Shown here: positions 37,949-49,215 of the stretch, piece by piece
Layout: each line of letters opens with the position of its first letter
How positions within the stretch are numbered: the first letter of the stretch is position 1
NCBI RefSeq assembly: GCF_035621455.1
Contig: NZ_CP141822.1
Span: 2,294,001-2,358,000, forward strand
Origin: Vibrio natriegens NBRC 15636 = ATCC 14048 = DSM 759
Lineage (GTDB): Bacteria; Pseudomonadota; Gammaproteobacteria; Enterobacterales; Vibrionaceae
Length of the DNA: 64,000 nt
Direction: 5' to 3'
The notes under the pieces: generated by a model
What the model saw: the letters and a program-made list of their open reading frames with translations, nothing else
What the model was told of the DNA's origin: nothing
Database searches by the model: none
Made by a program: the position numbers and the translations under genes

Positions 37949-38260
37949 CTATAAGCTAGAGTAGTATGCCGCTAAGTTGGCAATATCATCATCAGACAGC
38001 AGTGACGCTTGCGCCTGCATCACTGGAGCAAGCCCACCCGTGCGCTCTTTGTTTTTATAAGCTTTGATGGAGCTCATGATGTATTGAGCATTCTGCCCTT
38101 TCAGGTTTGGATATCCGGGAATGGTTGCCATACCATCCGCGCCATGACAGGCAGCACACACTGCCGATTTTGTCTGCCCAGCCGCGACGTCGCCCGCAGC
38201 GAATGCTTGCCCTGATAACATAGTTAACGCCATTACTGCGCCTATTACTGTTTTCTTCAT
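37949..38260 (-). CDS. Small periplasmic class I cytochrome c
   Basis: A 103-residue protein with a signal peptide ([21 protein letters not shown]). One haem site, CAACH at residues 35-39, and a likely axial Met81 in GLAPVMQAQ. Size and the motif [22 protein letters not shown] resemble single-domain c4/c553-like electron carriers. It stands alone between glnB and tilS, so its redox partner cannot be read from context. Confidence 0.88.
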   Translation of the reverse strand: MKKTVIGAVMALTMLSGQAFAAGDVAAGQTKSAVCAACHGADGMATIPGYPNLKGQNAQYIMSSIKAYKNKERTGGLAPVMQAQASLLSDDDIANLAAYYSSL

Positions 38261-38319
38261 TGCTTCACCTAATCGTTTTTATTTATGAGTACAATTTGTG
38301 TGCGATATTGTGTCACGAA

Positions 38320-39636
38320 TTACAAAGGCTTACGCCAAATTAGCTCACAATCCTGACCACTAAATGCCTTATCAACAAACAAGTCGGCTACCGCAACCAC
38401 CTGATCTTGATACATAAGAATCGGTATCTGGCGACGTAGCCAGCTCGGCACATGGTACTCTTGAAACAGTTTTTTTAATTTACGACTGTGATTACGCGTC
38501 ACTGGATGCGCAGTTAACCCTTCAGGATTAAACGTGACGCTCAACAACTCCGGCTGCGGCGGCAAAGCAATGGTCGCTTGTTCTGATGTCGTACTTAACA
38601 TGAGCTGGCCCAAACCTTCAGGAAGAACAAGCGCACAATCAACTTGAATGTGAACCTGCCAACCGGAAACCTCTGCTTTATCGCACACCCAGTAAAGCTT
38701 ATTCTGGAATCGACGAACTTCGCCTTGTTTTAACTTAAGCTTTGGGTTGGCATCTTGTTGGGCCAACGCAACTTCTTTCCAAATCAGGCTAAGCTGTACT
38801 TGAGTTGGCATTTGAGCGTTCTGCTTAGCTAACCACATACGGATTAATCGAGCGCGGGCAAGTTCACTGTGAGAGGCTAACTCCGCAATATCCAGACTGA
38901 GATCTGCTTGCAACGCACGATAAAAAACGTCGTTAAGTAGTTCGTCTAATAACGTTTCTTGCTGAGCACAGAGAGACGCACTGCGTTGTACGGCCTGGTG
39001 AATACTCGGCCAGCGTTGAGACAATTCAGGCACCACGTGGTGACGCAGAAAGTTTCGGTCGTAGCGCGTATCCTGATTACTTTCATCTTCAACCCATTCC
39101 AGATTTAACGAGTGTGCAATTTGCTCAATTTGTTCACGTCGAGTCGTCAGTAATGGTCGAATTAAAGTGCCAGCAGAAAAAGGCGCGCTTTCTGCCATGC
39201 ACGACAATCCTTTCGGGCCACTGCCACGTTTAAGCGCTAGGAGAAAGGTTTCAAGCTGGTCATCGGCGTGCTGCCCAGTGAGAAGAAGGTCGCCGCTCTC
39301 AATATATTTTGCTAACGCTTGGTAACGCGCTTCGCGGGCAAGTAATTCAATACTTTCGCCACTGTTAATATCTAGGTGTACATACTCTGTTGAATGCGAT
39401 ACACCCGCTTGCTTCGCCCACGCTTTACATTTTTCAGCCCAGTCGTCCGCATTACTGCTTAATCCATGGTGAACGTATACCGTTTGGCATGGTATTGAGT
39501 GATCGCGCTGATAGCGACTCATTAGCGCCAACAATAAACGCGAGTCCACACCTCCGCTAAACGCTAAGACAACTTTCGTCTGAGGCTGGTAATGGGCAGT
39601 CAGTAATTGTGTAAAATGCTGATAAAGCGATTCCAT
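38320..39636 (-). CDS. tilS: tRNA(Ile)-lysidine synthase TilS
   Basis: A 438-residue N-type ATP pyrophosphatase that converts C34 of the tRNA-Ile CAU anticodon to lysidine, so that it reads AUA. The PP-loop SGGVDS is at residues 27-32; TGQHADDQLETFLLALKRGSG and RNFLRHHVVPEL follow. The C-terminal domain is present. The ATG at 39636 was chosen over a TTG two codons earlier. It follows accA after a terminator, a common order in Vibrio and relatives. Confidence 0.94.
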   Translation of the reverse strand: MESLYQHFTQLLTAHYQPQTKVVLAFSGGVDSRLLLALMSRYQRDHSIPCQTVYVHHGLSSNADDWAEKCKAWAKQAGVSHSTEYVHLDINSGESIELLAREARYQALAKYIESGDLLLTGQHADDQLETFLLALKRGSGPKGLSCMAESAPFSAGTLIRPLLTTRREQIEQIAHSLNLEWVEDESNQDTRYDRNFLRHHVVPELSQRWPSIHQAVQRSASLCAQQETLLDELLNDVFYRALQADLSLDIAELASHSELARARLIRMWLAKQNAQMPTQVQLSLIWKEVALAQQDANPKLKLKQGEVRRFQNKLYWVCDKAEVSGWQVHIQVDCALVLPEGLGQLMLSTTSEQATIALPPQPELLSVTFNPEGLTAHPVTRNHSRKLKKLFQEYHVPSWLRRQIPILMYQDQVVAVADLFVDKAFSGQDCELIWRKPL

Positions 39637-39654
39637 AAGCAATCCGATCGATAC

Positions 39655-39691
39655 AAAAAAGGGCTGGACTCACATCCAACCCTTTCTATTT
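39655..39691 (-). terminator. Terminator between accA and tilS
   Basis: Minus-strand AAAGGGTTGGA/TCCAGCCCTTT stem with one mismatch, followed by a run of T bases; it would separate tilS from the dnaE-accA transcript, at least in part. Confidence 0.85.
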
Positions 39692-39712
39692 TATCCGTTA
39701 TCTAACCAGATA

Positions 39713-40672
39713 TCAGCAGTAACCGTAGCTCATCAGACGCTGGTAACGACGCTCACGTAGCGACTCTTCGTCAAGCTGTTCTAGATCTTCCAACTGACGA
39801 AGCAATGTTGCTTTCATGTTTGCAGCCATTTCAACGTGGTTACGGTGCGCGCCGCCTAGTGGCTCTTCGATGATCTCATCGATAAGCTCAAGCTCTTTAA
39901 GACGCGGAGCTGTCAGACCCATTGCTTCTGCTGCCTGAGGTGCTTTATCTGAATCACGCCAAAGGATAGAAGCACAACCTTCAGGAGAGATAACTGAGTA
40001 AGTTGAGTACTGAAGCATGTTCACGTAGTCACCCACACCAATCGCAAGTGCACCACCTGAACCGCCTTCACCGACAACGTTACAGATTACTGGTACTTTC
40101 AGACCAGACATCACTTTCAGGTTTTTCGCGATCGCTTCAGATTGACCACGCTCTTCCGCACCAACACCTGGGTATGCGCCAGCGGTATCGATGAATGTGA
40201 TGATTGGCATGTTAAAACGCTCTGCCATTTCCATTAAGCGTAATGCTTTACGGTAACCCTCTGGCTTTGGCATACCAAAGTTACGTTTCACTTTTTCTTT
40301 GGTCTCACGGCCTTTTTGGTGACCGATGATCATCACTGGTCGACCTTCCAGACGAGCAATGCCACCAACAATCGCTTTGTCATCCGCAAAAGCACGGTCA
40401 CCCGCTAGTTCATCAAACTCTTCAAATGCATGCTGAATGTAGTCCAAAGTGTATGGACGTAATGGGTGACGAGCCAGTTGAGCTGTTTCCCAAGCGCCTA
40501 GGTTGCTGAATGTTTTTTTCTTCAGTTCCAGGCTTTTCTTCTCAAGCTGTTCGATTTCTTTATCCAGGTCAACCGCAGCATCACCACCGTGGCGAGATAC
40601 ATCGCGCAGGGCTTCAATTTTTGCTTCAAGTTCTGCAATTGGCTTTTCAAATTCAAGAAAGTTTAGGCTCAT
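39713..40672 (-). CDS. accA: Acetyl-CoA carboxylase carboxyltransferase alpha subunit AccA
   Basis: A 319-residue subunit that, with AccD, moves the carboxyl group from biotin to acetyl-CoA to give malonyl-CoA. It has the N-terminal helical part [17 protein letters not shown] and the crotonase-fold core ([47 protein letters not shown]). Length equals E. coli AccA. It lies 47 bp downstream of dnaE. Confidence 0.97.
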   Translation of the reverse strand: MSLNFLEFEKPIAELEAKIEALRDVSRHGGDAAVDLDKEIEQLEKKSLELKKKTFSNLGAWETAQLARHPLRPYTLDYIQHAFEEFDELAGDRAFADDKAIVGGIARLEGRPVMIIGHQKGRETKEKVKRNFGMPKPEGYRKALRLMEMAERFNMPIITFIDTAGAYPGVGAEERGQSEAIAKNLKVMSGLKVPVICNVVGEGGSGGALAIGVGDYVNMLQYSTYSVISPEGCASILWRDSDKAPQAAEAMGLTAPRLKELELIDEIIEEPLGGAHRNHVEMAANMKATLLRQLEDLEQLDEESLRERRYQRLMSYGYC

Positions 40673-40719
40673 CTATGAATCCTTGTTTACTCAGCGTTTA
40701 AGATAATACGCTGAATTTT

Positions 40720-43700
40720 TTAGTTAAATTCAAGTTCTACCTGGTTTGTTCCAAGTAACTGTTTTAAATCGTCTATTAATGTATCACTTGGCGTTACTCG
40801 CCACTCGGTGCCCAATGTTAACCGCGCTCTGGCGTCGGCACGCTGGTAGTATACATTGACGGGTACGGTTCCGGCTTTGTGCGGTTCTAAAATACGACTG
40901 AACTGCTCAAAGAATTGATCATTGATCTGATTTGCATCAATCGATACCGACAGACCACGAGCGTATTTTTCACGCGCGCTGCCGAGATCCATAACTTCAC
41001 GCGCCGACATTTTAAGGCCACCATTGAAGTCATCAAAGCTGACCTGTCCTGAAACGACCAAAATTCTGTCTTTTTCGAGAAGTTCAGCATACCGATCAAG
41101 CGCATCGGAGAATAGCATTACCTCCATTCGACCACTTCGGTCATCCAATGTCATGATACCAATACGTGTTCCACGCTTGGTTGTCATCACACGAGCGGCT
41201 ATGACTAAACCAGCAACCGTCACTGATTGATCACGACGTGTTGGTGTCGCGTCTTTTAGTCGACAACTGGTGTATTTATTTAGTTCCTTCAAATACGCGT
41301 TAATCGGGTGCCCAGTCAAATATAAACCAAGAGTTTCGCGTTCACCTTCTAGCCAAACTTTTTCCGGCCAAGGCGGAACCTGGGTATATTTGTGCTCCAC
41401 TTCTTCAGGTGCATCAGTCAGTACACCAAACATATCCGCCTGACCAAATGCCTCTGCCTGATGGTGTTGGCTTGCGGCTTTAACAGCATCATTGAGTGAT
41501 GCCATCATCGCAGCACGATGTGGACCAAGTCTGTCTAAGGCACCTGCATAAATCAATTTTTCAATGACACGTTTGTTCACACGTTTCAGATCGATTCGAG
41601 CACAGAAATCAAACAGGTCTTTAAAGTGACCACCTTTGTTTCTCGCTTCCAAAATCGCATCAATTGGACCTTCACCCACGCCTTTTATCGCACCGATACC
41701 GTAAACAATAGCGCCGTTTTCATCAACATTAAAGCGATACAGCCCTGAGTTAATGTCCGGTGGCAGTACGGTAAGCTTCATACGGAAACATTCGTCGACC
41801 AGACCAACCACTTTCTCAGTGTTGTCCATATCGGCTGTCATTACCGCAGCCATAAATTCTGCTGGATAATGCATTTTTAGCCACAACGTTTGGTAAGAAA
41901 CCAATGCGTATGCGGCAGAGTGCGATTTGTTAAAGCCGTAGCCAGCGAACTTTTCTACCAAGTCGAAGATTTTCATCGCCAACTCGCCGTCGACGCCATT
42001 CTTCACCGCGCCTTCCTCGAAGGTAGCACGCTGCTTGGCCATCTCTTCCGGCTTCTTCTTACCCATCGCACGACGAAGCATGTCCGCGCCACCAAGCGTG
42101 TAGCCAGACAGTACCTGCGCGATCTGCATTACCTGTTCCTGATAAAGGATAATGCCGTAAGTCGGATCGAGAATCTCTTTTAATGACTCGTGTTGCCACT
42201 TTTCATCAGGGTAAGAGATCGCTTCCCGACCGTGTTTACGGTCAATAAAGTTATCTACCATGCCTGATTGCAATGGACCCGGACGGAAAAGTGCCACCAG
42301 TGCGATAATGTCTTCAAAACAGTCGGGCTGAAGTCGCTTGATAAGCTCTTTCATACCACGCGATTCCAACTGGAATACGGCGGTGGTTTCTGAGTTTTGT
42401 AACAAACGGAACGACGCCTGATCGTCGAGCGGGATAGATTCTATACGAACCGGCGCTTTACCTTCACGTTCTAAACGCGGGTTAATCAACCCAAGCGCCC
42501 AGTCAATAATGGTCAGTGTACGAAGACCAAGGAAGTCAAACTTAACCAAACCCGCAGTTTCAACGTCGTTCTTATCAAACTGTGTTACCGGGAAATGACC
42601 TTCTGAATCCGCATAAATTGGCGCGAAGTCCGTAATCGTGGTTGGTGAAATAACCACACCACCCGCGTGCTTACCTGCGTTTCGCGTACACCCTTCCAAT
42701 ATGTGGCACATGTCGATGAGCTCTTTAACTTCTTCATCTGCCTCATAAAGCTCAGGAAGTGCTGGCTCGGCTTTGAATGCTTTATCCAGCGTCATACCCG
42801 GGTCTGGCGGGATAAGCTTCGAGATTCGGTCGACAAAACCAAACGGATGACCAAGAACACGGCCCACATCACGAATTACCGCTTTGGCAGCCATCGTACC
42901 AAAGGTAATGATCTGAGATACCGCATCGCGCCCGTACATTTCTGCTACGTGATCAATCACCTGATCTCGTTTATCCATACAGAAGTCGACATCGAAATCG
43001 GGCATGGATACACGTTCTGGGTTCAAGAAACGTTCGAAGAGAAGATCATATTCTAGTGGGTCAAGGTCTGTGATTTTCAGTGCGTATGCCACCAGAGAGC
43101 CCGCACCCGAACCACGCCCTGGACCTACAGGAATATCATTGTCTTTCGACCACTGGATGAACTCCATTACGATCAGGAAGTATCCCGGGAAGCCCATCTG
43201 GTTGATAACGTCCAGCTCGATTTGCAAACGTTCATCATATTCAGGACGACGCTTTTTACGTTCTTCTTCATCCGGAAACAGGAACTCCAGACGCTCTTCC
43301 AGACCTTCGCGAGACTTCATGACCAAGAATTCAGTCTCTTTCATTCCCTCCGTTGGGAACGCAGGCAGGAAGTACTCACCCAAACGAACGGTGACGTTAC
43401 AACGCTTGGCTATCTCAACACTGTTTTCCAGTGCTTCAGGAATATCCGCAAACAGCTCACACATTTCCTCCTCACTGCGAAGGTATTGCTGTGGGCTGTA
43501 GTTTTTTGGTCTGCGAGGATCTTCTAATGTGTAGCCATCATGGATCGCTACGCGAATCTCATGGGCATCAAACAAATCAGAACTAAGGAAGACCACTTCG
43601 TTTGTTGCAACAACAGGCAGATCCACTTGCTCTGCCAGTTCAACGGCGAAGTGCAAGTAGGTTTCTTCATCCGGACGGCCAGTACGGAGTAATTCTAGGT

Positions 43701-44199
43701 AATAACGATCTGGAAAGTGCTGTTTGTAAAATTCTACACAGCTCTGGACTAAGTTGCGGTTACCTTTTAGTAACGCTTTGCCGATATCACCATTTTTACC
43801 GCCAGAAAGAACGATTAACCCTTCTGACATCTCGGCTAACCAAGACTTATCAATTACTGGCTGATGCTGGATATGGCCACGCAAATACGCTTTGGAGATA
43901 AGCAGCGTCAGGTTTTTGTAACCGACATTATCGGCTGCCAGTACTGTTAGCTGTGTCAGCTCCTCGCCGAACTCGTCAGATTGCATTTTGAAATCTGCAC
44001 CGATGATCGGTTTTACACCGCAGCCATGTGCTGTGCCGTAAAACTTCACCAAACCACACAGGTTAGTGAAATCGGTCAATGCCATTGCAGGCATGCCAAG
44101 CTCGGCGACTTTCTTAACTATCGGTGGAACTTTGCTGATACCATCCACCATCGAAAAATCACTGTGAACTCGAAGGTGAATGAACTTGGGATCTGACAT
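40720..44199 (-). CDS. dnaE: DNA polymerase III alpha subunit DnaE
   Basis: A 1159-residue replicative polymerase. In order: the N-terminal PHP domain ([11 protein letters not shown]), the C-family polymerase core with the catalytic Asp residues in [13 protein letters not shown] (near 400) and [23 protein letters not shown] (near 555), the helix-hairpin-helix region, the OB fold (about 990-1075) and the C-terminal tau-binding tail. It is one residue shorter than the E. coli protein. It follows the broken rnhB gene by 79 bp and precedes accA, as in E. coli. Confidence 0.98.
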   Translation of the reverse strand: MSDPKFIHLRVHSDFSMVDGISKVPPIVKKVAELGMPAMALTDFTNLCGLVKFYGTAHGCGVKPIIGADFKMQSDEFGEELTQLTVLAADNVGYKNLTLLISKAYLRGHIQHQPVIDKSWLAEMSEGLIVLSGGKNGDIGKALLKGNRNLVQSCVEFYKQHFPDRYYLELLRTGRPDEETYLHFAVELAEQVDLPVVATNEVVFLSSDLFDAHEIRVAIHDGYTLEDPRRPKNYSPQQYLRSEEEMCELFADIPEALENSVEIAKRCNVTVRLGEYFLPAFPTEGMKETEFLVMKSREGLEERLEFLFPDEEERKKRRPEYDERLQIELDVINQMGFPGYFLIVMEFIQWSKDNDIPVGPGRGSGAGSLVAYALKITDLDPLEYDLLFERFLNPERVSMPDFDVDFCMDKRDQVIDHVAEMYGRDAVSQIITFGTMAAKAVIRDVGRVLGHPFGFVDRISKLIPPDPGMTLDKAFKAEPALPELYEADEEVKELIDMCHILEGCTRNAGKHAGGVVISPTTITDFAPIYADSEGHFPVTQFDKNDVETAGLVKFDFLGLRTLTIIDWALGLINPRLEREGKAPVRIESIPLDDQASFRLLQNSETTAVFQLESRGMKELIKRLQPDCFEDIIALVALFRPGPLQSGMVDNFIDRKHGREAISYPDEKWQHESLKEILDPTYGIILYQEQVMQIAQVLSGYTLGGADMLRRAMGKKKPEEMAKQRATFEEGAVKNGVDGELAMKIFDLVEKFAGYGFNKSHSAAYALVSYQTLWLKMHYPAEFMAAVMTADMDNTEKVVGLVDECFRMKLTVLPPDINSGLYRFNVDENGAIVYGIGAIKGVGEGPIDAILEARNKGGHFKDLFDFCARIDLKRVNKRVIEKLIYAGALDRLGPHRAAMMASLNDAVKAASQHHQAEAFGQADMFGVLTDAPEEVEHKYTQVPPWPEKVWLEGERETLGLYLTGHPINAYLKELNKYTSCRLKDATPTRRDQSVTVAGLVIAARVMTTKRGTRIGIMTLDDRSGRMEVMLFSDALDRYAELLEKDRILVVSGQVSFDDFNGGLKMSAREVMDLGSAREKYARGLSVSIDANQINDQFFEQFSRILEPHKAGTVPVNVYYQRADARARLTLGTEWRVTPSDTLIDDLKQLLGTNQVELEFN

Positions 44200-44278
44200 T
44201 AACAGGTACCGTGTAACTTTATTTTGTTTGGGATTCTAACCTAAAGGGAGTCGGGTTTATAACACCCATCCAATTAAT

Positions 44279-44898
44279 TTAGCATTCTATGCCGAGTGCT
44301 CTCTTTACCGGCTTGAAGCTCTTGCGATGTTCATCAATCACACCATGTTGTTCTATTGCATCAAAGTGCGCTTTAGTTGGATACCCTTTGTGCTTTGCAA
44401 AGCCAAATTGAGGGTATTGTTTGTCGAGCTCTTCCATTTCTGTATCACGTACGACTTTAGCAATGATAGACGCAGCGCTAATCTCAGCGACTCGCAGGTC
44501 ACCTTTGACCACCGCTTGTGCATCCATTGGCAACTCAGGACAACGGTTGCCATCAATAAGCACAAGATCTGGCTGAACATTTAAGCCAGCAATCGCACGT
44601 TGCATTGCCACCATGGTCGCTTGAAGAATATTTAACTCATCAATTTCTTGTGGCGAACAACGACCCACCGCCCAAGCGAGCGCTTTTTCTCGCTAAGCTT
44701 TTTGGAGTCATTTAACCCTTCGATCGGGTTACTCGGATCTAAAATAACCGCGGCGGTCACGACATCCCCGACTAAAGGGCCACGCCCTACTTCGTCGACA
44801 CCAGCGATAAGCTGATAGCCTTGTGGCGTTTCAAACGGTGGTAATTCGACCTTTGTTTTTGTCGTCTTGGTTTTGGTAGACTTAGCTTTCGCAACCAT
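44279..44898 (-). pseudogene. rnhB: Ribonuclease HII gene, frameshifted (rnhB)
   Basis: The frame from 44898 encodes the normal N-terminus ([22 protein letters not shown], with catalytic Asp and Glu) up to [12 protein letters not shown], then runs off into unrelated residues. The rest ([16 protein letters not shown] to RALGIEC, with the other catalytic Asp residues) is in the -1 frame down to 44279. Compared with the family pattern, about 11 residues are missing at the junction (near 44679-44690), so a short out-of-frame deletion of about 34 bp between AAAGCGC repeats is likely. It may be a true loss or an assembly error. It sits between lpxB and dnaE, the usual place. Confidence 0.85.
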
Positions 44899-44906
44899 GT
44901 GGTTCT

Positions 44907-46046
44907 CTATTTCTTAATCAGTTCTAATACCGCGCTTGCGGCTTGTTGATCAGCATCTTTGCGGATCCAGTGATGCATTTCAGTAAACTTGTCGATCATT
45001 TCTCTATTATCGCTTTCCAATAGACGAGAGACTTCTTTGAACAGGTTCTCTGGCGTGCATTCATCCTGTAAATATTCTTTTACCAGTTCGTCATCAGCAA
45101 GGATGTTAGGTAATGACACATACTTGGTCTTCAGCAGACGTTTAGCTAAAAACGCTGTTAACGCATTAACACGATAACCAACCACCATAGGACGTTTTAG
45201 AAGCATGCACTCCAATGCAACGGTGCCTGATGCCAACATAACCGCATCTGAAGCGGTTATCACGTTACGCGCAGTATCATCCACCAGCGTAAAATTCAGC
45301 TCAGGCGCATGCTCTTTCCAAGCTTGCTCAAACTGCTCACGACGCTTTTGGTTGACCAGGGCCACCACAAACCCTAAATTCGGGTATTTCTGATGCAGCA
45401 ATTTACAGGTTTCAATAAACGGCTGTGATAGCATTTTCAATTCGCTACCACGGCTACCAGGCAGTACGGCTAACCATTTTTTATCTTGCTCTAAACCCAG
45501 CAGCTCTCTTGCCGGTGCTTGCTCTGAGCGCAGTGGAATAGCGTCGGCAAGCGTGTGACCAATGAATTCACATGGCACATTAAACTTATCGTAAAACGCT
45601 TTTTCGAACGGAAGAAAGGCCAAAACCAGATTCGTCGCAGCTTCAATCTTAAAGATACGCTTTTGACGCCAGGCCCAAACGGAAGGGCTGACATAATGAA
45701 CCGTTTTAATGCCCGCTTGTTTCAGATCCAACTCAAGTCGTAAGTTGAAATCCGGTGCATCAATACCGATAAAGACGTCTGGTGGATTTTCAGTGAAGTA
45801 CTTCACTAATTCTGCTTTCACTTTTAGTAAGTGAGGCAAGCGACCCAGAACTTCAACCAAACCCATTACAGCCAACTCTTCCATATCGAAGAGGGATTCA
45901 CAGCCTTGGGCAATCATTTTAGGACCACCAATACCGACAAACTCGGCGTTTGGATACTGCGCTTTCACAGCTTTAATAAAGCCTTCGCCCAGAGTGTCAC
46001 CAGAAAGTTCTCCGGCAATGATGCCAATACGTAATGGTTTTTCCAT
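44907..46046 (-). CDS. lpxB: Lipid-A-disaccharide synthase LpxB
   Basis: A 379-residue GT-B glycosyltransferase that joins UDP-2,3-diacylglucosamine with lipid X to give the lipid A disaccharide. Motifs: [12 protein letters not shown] at the start, [37 protein letters not shown] (nucleotide site) and [21 protein letters not shown]. The length is normal. It follows lpxA after 112 bp that contain a hairpin, and ends 8 bp before rnhB. Confidence 0.97.
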   Translation of the reverse strand: MEKPLRIGIIAGELSGDTLGEGFIKAVKAQYPNAEFVGIGGPKMIAQGCESLFDMEELAVMGLVEVLGRLPHLLKVKAELVKYFTENPPDVFIGIDAPDFNLRLELDLKQAGIKTVHYVSPSVWAWRQKRIFKIEAATNLVLAFLPFEKAFYDKFNVPCEFIGHTLADAIPLRSEQAPARELLGLEQDKKWLAVLPGSRGSELKMLSQPFIETCKLLHQKYPNLGFVVALVNQKRREQFEQAWKEHAPELNFTLVDDTARNVITASDAVMLASGTVALECMLLKRPMVVGYRVNALTAFLAKRLLKTKYVSLPNILADDELVKEYLQDECTPENLFKEVSRLLESDNREMIDKFTEMHHWIRKDADQQAASAVLELIKK

Positions 46047-46097
46047 ATCGTTCCCGCTCTATGTACTATGGATAAGGTAATTCCCTATCCATAAAAC

Positions 46098-46136
46098 ACA
46101 AAAAGATCGCAGCCCAATTAGGGGCGCGATCTTTTC
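46098..46136 (-). terminator. Terminator-like hairpin between lpxA and lpxB
   Basis: Minus-strand AAAAGATCGC/GCGATCTTTT outer stem with a paired GCCCC/GGGC inner part, followed by TTTTTGTG, 22 bp after the lpxA stop. Confidence 0.8.
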
Positions 46137-46158
46137 AATTTATTTGAACATCCGTGAA

Positions 46159-46947
46159 TTAACGAATGATACCACGTTCCGTGGTTTCCAGAATGTCAGA
46201 GAAACGCTTCACTGCAGGAAACTCTTGCGCCATTTCAGCCAAAACTGGCTTCACTTCTTCCAGCGTTTTACCTGAACGGTAAATTTCTTTGTACGCCTTT
46301 TGAAGAGCACGAATTTCTGGCTTCTCGAAACCGTTACGCTTTAGCCCAACTAAGTTCAAGCCAAATGGCGTAGCGTGGTTACCTTGCGCAAGCACATACG
46401 CTGGAACGTCCTGAACAACCGCAGAACAACCACCAACATAAGCATAAGCGCCGACTGTACAGAATGGGTGAATCGCAGAAAGCGCCATTACGCCAGCGTA
46501 GTCATCTACCGTCACGTGGCCACCCAGAATCGAGTTGTTACCGATGTGAGTGTGATTTCCTACAACAACGTCGTGCGCAATATGAGCATTCACACACAGA
46601 AGGTTATCGTCGCCGATCACTGTGGTTGCTTTATCTTGAACAGTACCACGATGAACCTGAACCGCTTCGCGAATCACATTTCGGTCACCGATAACCACTG
46701 TTGTCTCTTCGCCGCCGTATTTCTTGTCCTGGTTTTCTTCACCAATGACAGCGTGCGGGAAAATACGGTTATCTTTACCAATTTTGGTATGACCTTTGAT
46801 TACAACGTGAGACATGACTTCTGTGCCATCACCAATTTCTACCGTTGAGGTAATGTAGGTGAATGGCCCGACGGTCACATTAGCGCCAATTTTGGCACCT
46901 TCTTCTACCACCGCTGCCGGGTGGATTTTAGCGGTTTCATGAATCAT
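46159..46947 (-). CDS. lpxA: UDP-N-acetylglucosamine acyltransferase LpxA
   Basis: A 262-residue left-handed beta-helix acyltransferase that starts lipid A synthesis by moving R-3-hydroxyacyl from ACP to UDP-GlcNAc. The hexapeptide repeats are clear ([25 protein letters not shown]) and the catalytic His lies in [13 protein letters not shown]. The ATG at 46947 gives exactly the E. coli length; the frame is open seven codons further. It starts one base after the fabZ stop. Confidence 0.97.
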   Translation of the reverse strand: MIHETAKIHPAAVVEEGAKIGANVTVGPFTYITSTVEIGDGTEVMSHVVIKGHTKIGKDNRIFPHAVIGEENQDKKYGGEETTVVIGDRNVIREAVQVHRGTVQDKATTVIGDDNLLCVNAHIAHDVVVGNHTHIGNNSILGGHVTVDDYAGVMALSAIHPFCTVGAYAYVGGCSAVVQDVPAYVLAQGNHATPFGLNLVGLKRNGFEKPEIRALQKAYKEIYRSGKTLEEVKPVLAEMAQEFPAVKRFSDILETTERGIIR

Positions 46948-46948
46948 A

Positions 46949-47401
46949 TTAAAACTCTCGACGAGCACACTTCAGCTCAGCTGAACATACTACTTCGCCA
47001 TCTACTTTCGCTACACCACGAAATGCAGCAATACCACGGCGCTCTTTCAGAAATTCAACTTCAATCACCAACTGGTCACCTGGAACGACTGGTTTGCGGA
47101 ATTTCGCGCCATCTACACTAGCAAAGTAGTACAGTTCATTCTCTGTTGGTGCACCAAATGATTTAAATGCTAATAGACCCGTAGCCTGAGCCATCGCTTC
47201 AAGAATCAAAACACCTGGGAATACGGGTAGTTGAGGAAAGTGACCTGTGAACTGAGGTTCGTTAACCGACACATTTTTAAGCGCGTGAAGGTATTTCTCT
47301 TCTTGGAAGTCAGTCACACGGTCGATCAATAAGAATGGGTAGCGATGAGGTAAAAGCTCTTGAATCTCAGAGATGTTCATCGTTTTCTTTTCAGTAGTCA
47401 A
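46949..47401 (-). CDS. fabZ: 3-hydroxyacyl-ACP dehydratase FabZ
   Basis: A 150-residue hot-dog-fold dehydratase for fatty-acid elongation. It has [12 protein letters not shown], the catalytic His in [14 protein letters not shown] and the catalytic Glu in [11 protein letters not shown]. The start taken is a TTG at 47401, eight bases after AGGA, giving [11 protein letters not shown]; the ATG seven codons later lacks a good ribosome site. It competes with lpxA for 3-hydroxyacyl-ACP and is tightly linked to it. A 220-bp gap with a terminator separates it from lpxD. Confidence 0.96.
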   Translation of the reverse strand: MTTEKKTMNISEIQELLPHRYPFLLIDRVTDFQEEKYLHALKNVSVNEPQFTGHFPQLPVFPGVLILEAMAQATGLLAFKSFGAPTENELYYFASVDGAKFRKPVVPGDQLVIEVEFLKERRGIAAFRGVAKVDGEVVCSAELKCARREF

Positions 47402-47494
47402 AGTCGTATTCCTATATAAATTCTCTATAACCAAGATGGCACGGCAGCGGCAATAGCCGCAAAAAAATAAAATGCCTGCAAAGTGTATACCAGC

Positions 47495-47509
47495 TTGATG
47501 TTATATCAA
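47495..47509. promoter_or_regulatory. Perfect dyad TTGAT-N5-ATCAA upstream of fabZ
   Basis: A symmetric TTGATGTTATATCAA lies in the 253-bp lpxD-fabZ gap, about 95 bp before the fabZ start. It looks like an operator half-site pair, but I cannot assign a regulator. Confidence 0.35.
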
Positions 47510-47611
47510 TCGTAGTAAACAGCTGTTCATTCTAGCTTGTTAATACGCTATTTCTGACCACTTACTTACTGTGATTGATATTCAATATACTAATAGCGCG
47601 TCATTATAGAA

Positions 47612-47641
47612 GAAAAAGACTCGCATTTCGCGAGTCTTTGC
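47612..47641 (-). terminator. Terminator of lpxD
   Basis: Minus-strand AAAGACTCGC/GCGAGTCTTT stem with a GAAAT loop and a TTTTTC run, 13 bp after the lpxD stop. Confidence 0.9.
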
Positions 47642-47654
47642 TCAGAATATGGAA

Positions 47655-48686
47655 CTAAGATTCTTCTTTTGGCTCTAGCAGTTTCTCAACGGCTTTCAAG
47701 CGTTTATTCATTTCATCAATACGGTGAACTCGAGTTGCGGTTTTACGCCATTCTTTGTTCGTCTGTAGTGGAATACCCGATGAATAAAGGCCTTTTTCTT
47801 CGATACTGCGCATGACCATGCTCATACCGGTGATAGCGACACCATCTGCAATGGTGATGTGGCCATTAAGAACCGACGCGCCGCCGATCTGACAGTACTT
47901 ACCAATTGTAGTACTGCCCGCCACAATAGTACCACCAGGCATCACGGTACCATATCCGATGTGAACGTTGTGCGCGATTTGAAGCTGGTTATCAAGAATC
48001 ACGTTGTCTTCAATAACCGTATCTTCTAATGCACCACGGTCAATTGTGGTACATGCGCCGATCTCAACACGGTTTCCGATACGCACAGAGCCAAGTTGAG
48101 GGATTTTAATCCACTCACCTTTGTCATTCGCATAACCAAAACCGTCAGAGCCGATCACTGTGCCTGATTGAACCAAACAATCATCGCCCAGAGAAACTTC
48201 ATGATAGATAGTCACATTAGCCCAAAGCTTGGTGTTACTACCCAGCTTGGCATTTTTACCGATAAAGCAACCTGCGCCAACAATCACGTTGTCGCCAAGT
48301 TCTGCACCCGTTTCAATGACAGCGTTTGCCCCAATTGCAACGTTATCACCCATCTTGACGTCAGATGCGATCACGGCACTTGGCGCAATATCTTGTGCAG
48401 GTTGTGGGGTTGTGTCCATTGCCTGAACAACGTGCGCAAAAGCAACGTAAGGATCCGCAACAACAAGTGCATTACCTGAACATTTGTCTTTATGCTCTGC
48501 TTTTACCATCACAACCGTTGCTTGGCACTCAGATAAGTGCTTTGCATACTTGGGGTTAGACAAAAAGGTCACATCACCTTCTTGTGCTTTATCCATTGGA
48601 GCGACACGGCTAACAACAAGCGTGTCATCACCAAATAATTCGCCACCAGTAATTGTTGCCAACTCGGCTAATGTTAATGTCTTCAT
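47655..48686 (-). CDS. lpxD: UDP-3-O-(3-hydroxyacyl)glucosamine N-acyltransferase LpxD
   Basis: A 343-residue left-handed beta-helix enzyme that adds the N-linked acyl chain in lipid A synthesis. It has an N-terminal uridine-binding domain (about 1-100), many hexapeptide repeats ([22 protein letters not shown]), the catalytic His in [14 protein letters not shown] and a C-terminal helical tail. It starts 6 bp after the skp stop. A terminator follows, so it closes the bamA-skp-lpxD stretch. Confidence 0.97.
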   Translation of the reverse strand: MKTLTLAELATITGGELFGDDTLVVSRVAPMDKAQEGDVTFLSNPKYAKHLSECQATVVMVKAEHKDKCSGNALVVADPYVAFAHVVQAMDTTPQPAQDIAPSAVIASDVKMGDNVAIGANAVIETGAELGDNVIVGAGCFIGKNAKLGSNTKLWANVTIYHEVSLGDDCLVQSGTVIGSDGFGYANDKGEWIKIPQLGSVRIGNRVEIGACTTIDRGALEDTVIEDNVILDNQLQIAHNVHIGYGTVMPGGTIVAGSTTIGKYCQIGGASVLNGHITIADGVAITGMSMVMRSIEEKGLYSSGIPLQTNKEWRKTATRVHRIDEMNKRLKAVEKLLEPKEES

Positions 48687-48692
48687 AACTTC

Positions 48693-49202
48693 TTATTTTA
48701 GAGCTTTAATTACGTCTTCAGAGATGTTGTATTCTGGCTTACCGTATTGAAGTGCAGAGATATCAATAACGAGATCGTAACCTTTGTTCTTCGCAACTTT
48801 TGTCACGGCATCTTGAATCGTTTTAAACAGCTTCGCTTTTTCTTCCGCTTCACGACGAGCACTTGCTTTATCTAGTGCTTGCGCTTTTACTTTGTACTCA
48901 CTGTCTAGTTTCGCGATATCGATACGTAGCTTTTCAATTTCGTCCTGACCTAGAAGCTCGCCATCGCGCTGTAGTTTCTCAATCTTCGTTTTTGCTTGAG
49001 ATTGAATTTTCTTAAGTTCGTCGGCTTTACCTTTAAAGTCTTTCTGCATTTTTTGCAAAACAACTTCACGCTGAGGAAGTGCTTGAAAAACTTGAGCGGT
49101 ATTCACGTATGCAATTTTTTGTGCCGCTTCTGCCGCGTTTGCAAACATTGATGAGCTAAGTACAAGAAGGCCAATCCCAGCCGCTTTGATCATTTTATTC
49201 AA
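48693..49202 (-). CDS. skp: Periplasmic chaperone Skp (OmpH)
   Basis: A 169-residue periplasmic chaperone that holds unfolded outer-membrane proteins for the BAM complex. A signal peptide (MIKAAGIGLLVLSSSMFANAAEA) precedes the trimerisation strand KIAYVNTAQVFQALPQRE and the long coiled-coil tentacle (about 45-130, rich in Lys and Glu). The start was set at a TTG with AGAGG at good spacing; the ATG three codons later is the alternative. It follows bamA by 13 bp. Confidence 0.95.
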   Translation of the reverse strand: MNKMIKAAGIGLLVLSSSMFANAAEAAQKIAYVNTAQVFQALPQREVVLQKMQKDFKGKADELKKIQSQAKTKIEKLQRDGELLGQDEIEKLRIDIAKLDSEYKVKAQALDKASARREAEEKAKLFKTIQDAVTKVAKNKGYDLVIDISALQYGKPEYNISEDVIKALK

Positions 49203-49215
49203 AATATTTTCCTCT

